A DNA stretch of 12,500 nt from assembly GCA_026770585.1 (NCBI GenBank), contig MU646614.1, positions 337,369 to 349,868 on the forward strand, in the 5' to 3' direction. Below are positions 6,315 to 12,086 of the stretch, one piece after another; the first letter of the stretch is position 1, and each line of letters begins with the position of its first letter. The DNA is from Baffinella frigidus (Eukaryota > Cryptophyceae > Cryptomonadales > Baffinellaceae). The notes beneath the pieces are model-generated. The model saw only the letters and a list, made by a program, of their open reading frames with translations. It was not told the DNA's origin and made no database searches. The position numbers and the translations under genes are program-made.

Positions 6315-6550
6315 GAAGATTTCGTTTGTCATTTCCGCCAAAACGACAGACAAGATCTGGCAGACAGGCAAGATCTGGCAAACCTGAAAATGTTCAAGTT
6401 GCTGGTCAATCGTCAAACGTCAAGGCAAAACTTGACGTTTGACTTGATATGGTCGGAGTTCCCCCGGGGCCGAACTTGACTTGATCTTTGCTCAAGTCAA
6501 CGAAAAACTTGAGCAAAGGTCAACTTAGTTGACTTGACGGACAAGCCCTG

Positions 6551-6558
6551 AACATATG
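6551..6558 (+). repeat. 8 bp target-site duplication, right
   Basis: AACATATG, matching 5697-5704 in direct orientation. Confidence 0.75.
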
Positions 6559-6593
6559 TTAGACATAAACACCTCTTGACTCTGGAGCGTCCC

Positions 6594-6643
6594 TTGGATT
6601 GACCATTGGATTGACCATGGGTACATCTCCCCTTGGATTGACC
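6594..6643 (+). repeat. TTGGATTGACC short repeats
   Basis: The 11-mer TTGGATTGACC occurs at 6594-6604, 6606-6616 and 6633-6643, just outside the hAT-like element. Its TTGACC core recalls the element's own TTGAC motifs, but the copies lie beyond the target duplication. Confidence 0.8.
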
Positions 6644-6659
6644 GTGCTTCGGTCAAACC

Positions 6660-7043
6660 TTGGTGCAATTCCTGTGTCAAACTTTTCGAATTGGAACACG
6701 TGTCCAGAAGTTCGTGATAGACGGCGGGCAGAAGAAGGATCTGGCGCGGCGCAGCAGCAGCGACGAGGACAGCGCGAAAGACAACACGACCACGGAGCGG
6801 CACATGGCCACCCAAAACCAGGATCCTCAAAAGGTTCTGCGCGGCAAAGCTGAGGACGGGAAATCCATGCATGAAGAGCGCCACGCGGCCATCCGCGCCG
6901 AGATTATGCGGAACGGCGGCATGGCGACCGACCGCCACCTGGCGCAGCTGGCGAGCGTCCGCGGAAGATCTTGTCAGCCGCAGACGAAGCTCGTGTCAAG
7001 CATGGAGGTGCCCGGCGAGTCGCAGCTCGTTTCGATGTGGTGA
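6660..7043 (+). CDS. Coding-like segment, product unknown; exon or short gene
   Basis: I do not recognise the protein. The frame is open from about 6645 to TGA at 7041-7043. Codons from about 6708 onward are strongly G/C-ending, and the protein has a natural composition: QKFVIDGGQKKDLARR, an acidic serine cluster SSSDEDSAKD, then a charged, probably helical part EERHAAIRAEIMRNGGMATD followed by RHLAQLAS. No ATG lies upstream; 6660 is TTG, which is unlikely as a eukaryotic start. The first in-frame ATG is 6804. Either translation starts there (about 79 residues) or this is an internal exon with an acceptor near GTGTCCAG at about 6701-6708. The C-terminus could be intron read-through. AATAAA at 7116-7121 could be a poly(A) signal. 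It does not match the fragment at 5994-6225. Confidence 0.45.
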   Translation: MVQFLCQTFRIGTRVQKFVIDGGQKKDLARRSSSDEDSAKDNTTTERHMATQNQDPQKVLRGKAEDGKSMHEERHAAIRAEIMRNGGMATDRHLAQLASVRGRSCQPQTKLVSSMEVPGESQLVSMW

Positions 7044-7115
7044 AGCGCGGGAAGAATTGATTCGAAGGGAGAAGGTGTAGAACTCACCGCCGCCGCGCGG
7101 GTGTACGGTATTATA

Positions 7116-7121
7116 AATAAA
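7116..7121 (+). promoter_or_regulatory. Possible poly(A) signal AATAAA
   Basis: AATAAA lies 73 bases after the stop of the coding-like segment at 6660-7043. This is suggestive only. AATAAA is common by chance, and many protists do not use it. Confidence 0.25.
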
Positions 7122-7154
7122 AGATCCATGAGCTGGGCCAAACATCGCATGCCG

Positions 7155-7539
7155 CATTTCGTGTGGAGCCCCTCCGAGCCCCCCGGCAGGCGTTTTCCCG
7201 GAGTGGTGGGCTTTCTCTCTCTCGCTCGCTCGCTCTCGCCCTCGGCCCAAGCACCGCACCCTACACTGTGAGACTGCTCGCCAAAAACTCCTCCTTCCTG
7301 CAAGGCTTGTCCACCAACACGATGTGTGTTGAGACTTTTCTAGAGAGAGATTGATAATTTATTGCCAAACAACCAGCGTCAGCGCCGCACATGCTACGCA
7401 TTGTGCCACTTACTGTACCCCGTGTCGGCCGCTCAGAGACTTTTCTAATCGAATGAACCAATGCTACAGTTGTGAACCTGAGCTTTCCGCGGCCGTGCTA
7501 CCTGGCCAATATACTGTGCTTTCCCCCACGCTGACACGA
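7155..7539 (+). repeat. Segmental duplication, copy 1
   Basis: Three blocks match 7601-7981 in the same order: CATTTCG(T/G)GTGG…CAGGCGTTT, then CTCGGCCCAAGCACCGCACC through ACTGCT(C/T)GCCAA (7241-7286), then TGTGAACCTGAGC…CCCCCACGCTG(A/G)CACGA (7471-7539). The offset moves from 446 to 572 to 442. Copy 1 therefore has an extra ~130 bases at about 7287-7460, where GAGACTTTTCTA occurs twice. No gene is evident in either copy. Confidence 0.75.
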
Positions 7540-7600
7540 TAAGTAGTTCTGAAGGGGTGCGGCGCCTCTCGAGGGACGCTTCTTCAGTTCACACACGCGT

Positions 7601-7981
7601 CATTTCGGGTGGCTCCCCTCCCGGACCCCACCAGGCGTTTCCCTGCTCGCTCTTGCCCTCGCTCCTTTAGGTCCTTTAGGTTTTAATTTCGCCCAACATA
7701 TGCCAACGACACGCCGTTCCGTAGAAGGGATCTGCAGAGAAAGCATTTTTGCTTTCGGATCGCGTTTAGCTCTCCAGTGCAGAGGCTCGTGAAGAGGGGA
7801 TAAAGGGTTGCTCTCGGCCCAAGCACCGCACCCTGCATTGTGAGACTGCTTGCCAAGCTTCCCCGTCGTAACTTTTGTCCCAGAGTGAACCATAGTGGTT
7901 CACAACTTCAGGTGTGAACCTGAGCGTTCCGTGGTCGTGCTATGTGGCCAATCAACGGTGCGTTCCCCCACGCTGGCACGA
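7601..7981 (+). repeat. Segmental duplication, copy 2
   Basis: Partner of 7155-7539. It carries an extra ~126 bases between the first two shared blocks, and these correspond to dispersed repeat D (7664-7764). A 7 bp hairpin GTGAACC/GGTTCAC is at 7885-7903. Confidence 0.75.
7664..7764 (-). repeat. Dispersed repeat D, diverged copy 2
   Basis: The minus strand has GCTTTCTCTGCAGATCCCTT, then CATATGTTGGGC, then CCTAAAGGACCTAAAGGAGC, aligning with 10950-11050 and 2541-2645 with indels. In one frame it keeps ICWAKLKPKGPKGA against LCWELEEPKGPQGP of copy 1. It appears inserted into segmental-duplication copy 2. Confidence 0.6.
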
Positions 7982-8117
7982 CATGGTGGTCTTAGGCTCT
8001 CGAGAGAAGGAAGCTGGCACGATTCTTGCCACGTGGACCCGCTCTCTCACATTGTGGGTAATTTTCCACTTCTGTCTTAGGCTCTGGCGCACGATGTGCG
8101 CCTTGAAATGGACCTGA

Positions 8118-8494
8118 TGCAGGGTTCAGGGTTTGAGGGTTGGGGTTTAGGGGAAAGGTTTGGGGTTTGGAGTTTAGGATTAGGATTTCGGGTATGGGGT
8201 TAAGGGTTTAGGGCCTAGGGAGTAGGGTGTAGGGTGTGAGGTCGTGGTGTAGGGTTTAGGGTTTCAGGGTTTAGGGATTAGGGTTTAGGGTTTAGGGTTT
8301 AGGGTTTAGGGTTTAGGGTTTAGGGTTTAGGGTTTAGGGTTTAGGGCTTCGGGTCCAGGGTTTAAGGTTTAGGGTTTAGGTTTGAGGGCCAAGAATTTAG
8401 GGTTAAGGGGTTAGGGTCTAGGGTTTAGGATTGAGGGCTGAGGGATTAGGGTTTAGGGATAAGGGTGTAGGATTCAGGGTTTAGGGTGCAGGGT
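8118..8494 (+). repeat. Interstitial telomeric array, G-strand orientation
   Basis: TTTAGGG units form a perfect run at about 8272-8346. It is flanked on both sides by variants (TTCAGGG, TTTGAGGG, TTTAGGGA, TGTAGGG). G-strand on the plus strand points to a chromosome end on the right, opposite to the array at 1-238. A short C-strand remnant (CTGAACCCTAAACTCTGAACC) follows at about 8521-8543. Confidence 0.95.
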
Positions 8495-8570
8495 ATGATG
8501 GTTCCCAGAAAGAGACGGGGTCTGAACCCTAAACTCTGAACCGTAGACCCTGGGACGCACCCTCTTCGCA

Positions 8571-8838
8571 TTTATCTCAGAGAATGTATTGATTGATGTC
8601 TTTCCTGCCATCAAAACTTACTCCACAATTGAATCATGGTAGCAGTAGTAAAGCATTTGAGTATTAATTTTCTTTGGCAGGAAAGGCATTACAGGGGTAC
8701 CTCTCGCATGAGAATTCGCCCCCCCCCCCTAGGACCAGCGTAGGGCCCTAGGCATAGTCCTGCTGTATGGTCCTAGGGGGAGACGGTTTCTTATGAGCGA
8801 GGTACCCCTGTAATTCATTAATGCTTTCTCTCAGAGAG
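8571..8838. mobile_element. Foldback MITE, hairpin family A copy 3, interrupted
   Basis: The left side reads TTTATCTCAGAGAATGTATT, GATTGATG, CTTTCCTGCCATCAAAAC. It pairs with GGCAGGAAAGGCAT at about 8677-8689, which continues after the nested family B element (8690-8812) with AATTCATTAATGCTTTCTCT. The loop has AGCAGTAGTAAA at 8641-8652. The inner ~50 bases align without gaps to 340-389 of copy 1 (37 of 50 identical by eye), and the outer left end matches copy 2 (TTTATCTCA…AAT). Confidence 0.75.
8690..8812. mobile_element. MITE family B, copy 5, inside a foldback arm
   Basis: The 123 bp element starts TACAGGGGTACC and ends GAGCGAGGTACCCCTGTA, with TA on both sides. The left arm is slightly degenerate (TCGCATGAGAATTCGCCC). 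Removing it with one TA rejoins the right arm of the foldback element at 8571-8838, which supports TA as the duplicated target. Confidence 0.92.
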
Positions 8839-8871
8839 TGAGACAGAGAGAGAGAGAGAAAGAGAGAGAGT
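8836..8871 (+). repeat. GA microsatellite
   Basis: An imperfect (GA)n run of about 35 bases, followed by TTCTTTATTGACAACCAGC. Similar (GA)-TTTATT-CAAC junctions occur at about 7345-7380 and 9972-9998. Confidence 0.85.
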
Positions 8872-9064
8872 TCTTTATTGACAACCAGCTGGTCTGGATC
8901 CACTTTTGTCACCGACATGATTTAGCGGACTGGCCTCGCGCGATGGGTGTTTGCAGAAGTGCATTTTCTCAGATATGCATTGCGCCCCACGTCGCCAGGT
9001 TCTGAAACAGCTTCCCTACCTGGTGGGGTTGAGGTTTCGGTTTTAGTGTTTCTAAACACATCAA
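8872..9064. other. Spacer between facing telomeric arrays
   Basis: Unique sequence with no coding frame or strong repeat seen. It separates the G-strand array (to 8494) and the C-strand array (from 9065). Confidence 0.5.
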
Positions 9065-9295
9065 CTCTAAACCCTAAACCTTTAACCCTACGTCCCAAAC
9101 CCTAAACCCTAGACCCTAAACCCTAAACCCTAAACCCTAAACCCTAAACCCTAAACCCTTAACCCTGAACCCTAAACCCTAAACCTGAACCATAAACCTT
9201 AAACCCTAAATCTTAAACCCGAAACCCTAAACCCCAAACCCCAAACCCTAAACCTTCAACCCTAAACCCTAAACCCTAAACCCTAAACCCTAAAG
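9065..9295 (-). repeat. Telomeric array, C-strand orientation, left arm
   Basis: CCCTAAA units are nearly perfect at about 9105-9160 and again at 9258-9295, with variants between them (CCCTGAA, CCCCAAA, CTTAAAC). It runs straight into the inverted-repeat core at 9292 without a break. Confidence 0.95.
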
Positions 9296-9655
9296 CCAGT
9301 TTTTTGAGCGGCCTGATCCAAATAACCTGTACAAACGGTCATCGCAAGCCTGGATTTTTTGAATTTTTTTTCAGGTTCCAGGCGGGGTGGAGGGAGGGGG
9401 GGGGTCGGTTGAGGTGCGGGGAGAGGGGGGCGCCATGCGGGGCGCCGTGGGCTGAAAAAAAATGGGCCAAAAAAATTGAAAAAAAAATGTAAAACAAAAA
9501 GACTTAAAATTGCAAGGGGCCCTTACAATTTTAAGTCTTTTTCAAAATCATTTCCGGCCAGTCAAAATTTGGGGCCTAAGGGAAATCCTAAGGATCTCCG
9601 GCCAGGATTTTTAAGATGACCGTTGATCAGATCAGCCCGCTAAAAAAAACGGCTT
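9292..9655. other. 364 bp inverted-repeat core between telomeric arms
   Basis: The two ends are imperfect inverted repeats of roughly 60 bases. Left: AAAGCC(A)GTTTTTTGAGCGGCCTGATC … AACGGTCATC … AGCCTGGA. The right end gives the same landmarks in reverse complement (AAAGCCGTTTTTTTTAGCGG … CTGATC … AACGGTCATC … ATCCTGG). The middle has poly-G and poly-A tracts and a strong hairpin at 9496-9542. No convincing protein is encoded: the frame at 9304-9492 is low complexity. The flanking arrays switch polarity across this core, so it is not a simple insertion into one telomeric tract. Confidence 0.8.
9496..9542. repeat. 22 bp stem-loop with 3-base loop
   Basis: AAAAAGACTTAAAATTGCAA continuing GG (9496-9517) pairs with 9521-9542 around GGC, with one mismatch (C opposite A). 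It lies near the middle of the telomere-flanked core. The A and T runs at its ends resemble a small hairpin terminator, but no transcript is evident. Confidence 0.85.
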
Positions 9656-9972
9656 TAGGGTTTAGGGTTCAGGGTTTAGGGTTTAGGGTTTAGGGTTTAG
9701 GGTTTAGGGTTTAGGGTTTAGGGTTGAGGGTTGAGGGTTGAGGGTTCAGGGTTGAGGGTTCAGGGTTTAACGTTTAGGGTTCAGGTGTAGGGTTCAGGTT
9801 TCGGGGTTCAGGGTTAAGGGTTTAGGGTTTAGGGTTTAGGGTTTGAGAAGTAGGGTTAAAGGTTTAGGGTTTAGAGTTGATGGTTTATGTTTCAGGGTTT
9901 ACGGTTGAGGGTTCAGGGTTCAGGGTTTAGGGGTTTAGGGTTCAGGGTTTAGGGTTCGGGGTTTAGGGTTTA
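9656..9972 (+). repeat. Telomeric array, G-strand orientation, right arm
   Basis: TTTAGGG units are nearly perfect at 9656-9725 and then become mixed with TTGAGGG, TTCAGGG and one-base variants. Homogeneity is highest next to the core and falls outward. It ends at AAGAGAGACATTTATTATC. Confidence 0.95.
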
Positions 9973-10082
9973 AGAGAGACATTTATTATCACCAACACGG
10001 CCGCCATTTATGCACCCTCACCGAGGCTGTGTCTGAGCAGGGGCGACGCGAGTGGTTCCGAGTACCCCAGAGGGATTGATTC

Positions 10083-10187
10083 TAGCCCTTCAGTGGCCAT
10101 GCCGTCAAATTTGACGGCCAAGAGGTCCCAGGCAGGTTCTAGGGCCCTACCGTAGGGCGTATGAGCCTACTGACCACTTAAGGGATA
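10083..10187 (+). mobile_element. MITE family C, copy 3
   Basis: The 105 bp element starts TAGCCCTTCAGTGGCC (slightly decayed) and ends GACCACTTAAGGGATA. It carries CGTCAAATTTGACG and GGGCCCTACCGTAGGGCGTATGAG. It shares its right-hand TA with the next copy. Confidence 0.9.
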
Positions 10188-10291
10188 CCCCTTAAGTGGC
10201 CAGACGGTCAAATTTGACCGCCATTAGGTCCTAGGCAGGTCCCTAGGGTCCTACGGTAGGGCGTATGAGCCCACCCGCCACTTAAGTGATA
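10186..10291 (+). mobile_element. MITE family C, copy 4, tandem with copy 3
   Basis: It runs from TACCCCTTAAGTGGCC to CGCCACTTAAGTGATA, 106 bp, in the same orientation as copy 3, with only the TA in common between them. This is the arrangement left when one element inserts at the TA flanking another. Confidence 0.9.
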
Positions 10292-10506
10292 ACAGTGAGA
10301 CCTTCACTGTCGAGTCCTCTCAGGACGCATCAGGTTTATGGTTCGACGTCAAGGACCCGAGAGCCAATGTGCAGGACTTGGCCAATTCAAATTTTGCAGT
10401 ACAAATCATGGTGTTTACTAATAATTACGGTCCATCTAGAAGTTCGCATCTTGAAATTTCGAAGTTCGCTTTGGCCAAGTCCTACCACATTGGCTCTACC
10501 AAGTAG
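10292..10506 (+). pseudogene. C-terminal exon-like fragment, possible beta-sandwich domain
   Basis: The frame reads SETFTVESSQDASGLWFDVK, DPRANVQDLANSNFAVQIMV, FTNNYGPSRSSHLEISKFAL and ends AKSYHIGSTK-stop at 10504-10506. It lacks an ATG near its start. Composition is natural, with alternating hydrophobic residues. The VQIMVFTNN…SHLEISKF part is reminiscent of the last strands of DOC/discoidin-like galactose-binding folds, a weak resemblance by eye only. A possible acceptor AACAG lies at 10291-10295. The fragment starts where the family C MITE ends, which suggests that transposon insertion separated it from upstream exons. A 26/27 bp inverted repeat sits within it (10360-10385 and 10471-10497), odd for a coding sequence. 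It could also be a chance frame. Confidence 0.35.
10360..10497. repeat. Inverted repeat inside the 10292-10506 frame
   Basis: AGAGCCAATGTG-CAGGACTT (10360 onward, to GGCCAA at 10385) is the complement of 10471-10497, with one substitution and one extra base. The spacer is 85 bases. The pair could be the ends of a 138 bp foldback element. Confidence 0.8.
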
Positions 10507-10729
10507 GCGTCCAAGACTCCAAGACTGTAAGCTGAAAGACACAAACCTTACTCGAAAGACTCCTCTCGACTCGGTTTCCCCCTCGGACGGTGACCCACTG
10601 TAACGGAGTTCCCCGTTACCGTCGGCTCCGCACGCCCTTTTACCCACGGTGGTAAGTTCAATGAAGTCTCTCTTCCTATGCGAGAGAGGCAAGCTCCCTC
10701 GAGGTTGATGCCTGTGTGAGACTAGCCCC
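10507..10729. other. No gene seen
   Basis: The stretch contains short hairpins such as TAACGG/CCGTTA at about 10601-10617. I see no convincing frame or repeat. Confidence 0.45.
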
Positions 10730-10834
10730 TATCCCTTAAGTGGCGAGGCGGTCAAAATCAACCGCCAAGAGGTCCTAGGCAGGTCCTAGGGCCCTACGGT
10801 AGGGCGTATGAGCCTACTCGCCACTTGAGGGATA
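10730..10834 (+). mobile_element. MITE family C, copy 5
   Basis: The 105 bp element runs from TATCCCTTAAGTGGCG to CGCCACTTGAGGGATA. It has the interior CCTAGGGCCCTACGGTAGGG and is flanked by TA at both ends. Confidence 0.93.
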
Positions 10835-10949
10835 GCTCAGTTTTAGGCATTTGTCGTCACGGTTTGGTTTTTTTGCCCTCCCCTTGGTCGGCAAGATGTT
10901 GCGAGAGGATACCCTTTAGCCGGTTTCTGCCGCGCTCCTCTGTACAGGG

Positions 10950-11050
10950 GGGCTTGATGTGATCCGAAAGGAGGCATGGCCTTTCTACAGAACCAGTTCC
11001 GGTGTCCGCCTATGTTGGGAGCTCGAAGAACGTCAAGGACCTAAAGGACC
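10950..11050 (+). repeat. Dispersed repeat D, copy 3
   Basis: Closely matches the complement of 2541-2645. The frame LDVIRKEAWPFYRTSSGVRL then CWELEERQGPKGP remains open, with only a few changes near its end. The two copies are 8 kb apart and in opposite orientation. Confidence 0.8.
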
Positions 11051-11109
11051 GCCCCTAGCTAGGGTGGGCCCATGACGCGAAGGTGTAAAGTCGTTGAGGC
11101 TGCTCGAGC

Positions 11110-11260
11110 CCCCCCACCAGCCACCCGAAGTTGACCACATCGGGATATGTCACCTGTAGTAAATTTCACCAGGATTAAAGGCTGAGCCTTCAGTCCTGGG
11201 GGGGGGGGGGGGGTACTCATCTCCACCCCGATTTGGTTCACTTCAGGTGGTTGGTGGTAT
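11110..11260. mobile_element. 150 bp foldback element with poly-G tract
   Basis: The outer arms are CCACCAGCCACCCGAAGT…CACATCGGG (from 11115) and, in complement, CCACCAACCACCTGAAGT…CAAATCGGG (ending about 11258). An inner hairpin pairs CCAGGATTAAAGGCT (11169-11183) with AGCCTTCAGTCCTGG (11185-11199), with one wobble and one mismatch. A run of 16 Gs follows at 11198-11213. It is non-coding. Confidence 0.75.
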
Positions 11261-11385
11261 GGCGGCGCTTGACAGGATCACGTCAGATCGCAGACACTCT
11301 TCAAGAGATCAAACACCGCATCCCAGGTTTTAGGGTGTTGCGCGCGCGCCCCCGAGATCATCAGTCCGGGCTGTTTACAACTGTA

Positions 11386-11632
11386 TATACCCTCTAGCCG
11401 GTTTTATAGGAATATAATCCCTTTAGAACATATTTTTTGGCCTGTAGTAAAGATCTCAAGATTTCATCGCAGCTCGAATTTTTTTAGCAGATTCTGGAGC
11501 TGACGGCCAAATCTCGAGGATCTGCGCTTTCAGATTTGAAAAAGGACAAAAATTAGGGGCGAAATTTCGCAGCAAACCCGAAATATAGATGGACACTTTA
11601 TTTTTCAAACCGGCTAGATACTAGAGGATATT
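11386..11632 (-). mobile_element. TIR element family E, copy 2, inverted
   Basis: The reverse complement aligns along its whole length with 4129-4378. The ends are TACCCTCTAGCCGGTTTT and AAACCGGCTAG…AGAGGATA. The right end holds about seven extra bases (ATACTAG-type duplication). The interior landmarks are well kept, including a 20-base identity at AACATATTTTTTGGCCTGTA. Confidence 0.9.
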
Positions 11633-11667
11633 TGGTACGAACTTCGTATCCGGTACATTTTTGTTGC

Positions 11668-11681
11668 TACGAAGCTTCGTA
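11668..11681. repeat. TACGAAGCTTCGTA palindrome
   Basis: A perfect 14 bp palindrome, 36 bases beyond family E copy 2. A related GGTACGAACTTCGTATCC lies at about 11634-11651. Confidence 0.85.
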
Positions 11682-11740
11682 CATGTAGCACACCAGTCAC
11701 GTCCGGGGGTGAGCGCCATTATTGTCACAAAACAGCACCC

Positions 11741-12010
11741 GAGAGGTGCATGTCTTAAGAGGTGCATGTCTTTTTAAAGGGCCCCTTAAAGTGATCACGT
11801 ATTTCGCATAGAAAGACGAAGGCTCTTTCAAGAGGTGCATATCTTTTAAAGGGCCCCTTGAACTGATCACGAATTTCGCGTAGAAAGACGAAGTCTCCTT
11901 CAAGAGGTGCATATCTTTTTAAGGGCCCCTTGAAGTGATCACGCATTTCGCATAGAAAGACGACGTCTCCTTTCAAGAGGCGCAATTCTTTTAAAGGGCC
12001 CTTTAAAAAT
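11741..12010 (+). repeat. 73 bp tandem repeat, three full copies plus partials
   Basis: Units start AAGAGG(T/C)GCA at 11757, 11830, 11902 and 11975, with spacing 73, 72 and 73. A partial unit precedes them at 11741-11756 and the last is cut at about 12010. Each full unit has CTTTTAAAGGGCCCCTT, (G)TGATCACG and ATTTCGCATAGAAAGACGA. Because 72/73 shifts the frame, the minus-strand repeat peptides are not conserved in register, so coding is unlikely. Confidence 0.92.
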
Positions 12011-12026
12011 CTTTTACGACGGAACC

Positions 12027-12069
12027 GTTGGGAGGCTGGTCACGTGGGGGGCTCTTCAAGCCTCCCAAC
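12027..12069. repeat. 11 bp perfect stem-loop with internal CACGTG
   Basis: GTTGGGAGGCT (12027-12037) pairs exactly with AGCCTCCCAAC (12059-12069). The loop contains CACGTG at 12041-12046, an E-box/G-box core. It lies 17 bases upstream of the ATG at 12087, so it could be a 5' regulatory site, but this is inference. Confidence 0.7.
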
Positions 12070-12086
12070 TAAACATATCCGTTGAG

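Larger units (their letters stand above)
5705..6550. mobile_element. hAT-like non-autonomous element with captured DNA
   Basis: The element is 846 bp, flanked by an 8 bp direct duplication AACATATG. It has perfect 19 bp terminal inverted repeats, CAGGGCTTGTCCGTCAAGT at 5705-5723 and its complement at 6532-6550. hAT superfamily elements make 8 bp duplications and commonly start CAGGG, so the class follows from known rules. Inside each end, about 170 bases are packed with TTGACTTGAC/GTCAAG motifs in both orientations, like hAT subterminal transposase-binding repeats. The inner arms also match (TTTCAGGTTTGAAAATTTTC against CAAACCTGAAAATGTTC). There is no transposase. The middle holds a truncated family B MITE and a gene fragment. 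Confidence 0.85.

Noticed and set aside
8118-8494. Regularly spaced repeats as a possible CRISPR array
   Set aside because: The units are 7 bp TTTAGGG telomeric repeats with no spacers, in a eukaryotic context.
8690-8812. Family B MITE as a hAT element because its ends contain CAGGGG
   Set aside because: The flanks show a TA duplication rather than 8 bp, and the same TA is seen in other copies.
9304-9492. 62-residue frame inside the telomere-flanked core
   Set aside because: Low-complexity Gly/Arg/Lys sequence from poly-G and poly-A tracts, and its upstream part lies in the inverted repeat.
11697-11985. Two minus-strand frames with repeated FKGPLKRYAPLE-like peptides
   Set aside because: They arise from the 73 bp tandem repeat. 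Unit length is not a multiple of three, so the register is not kept between copies.
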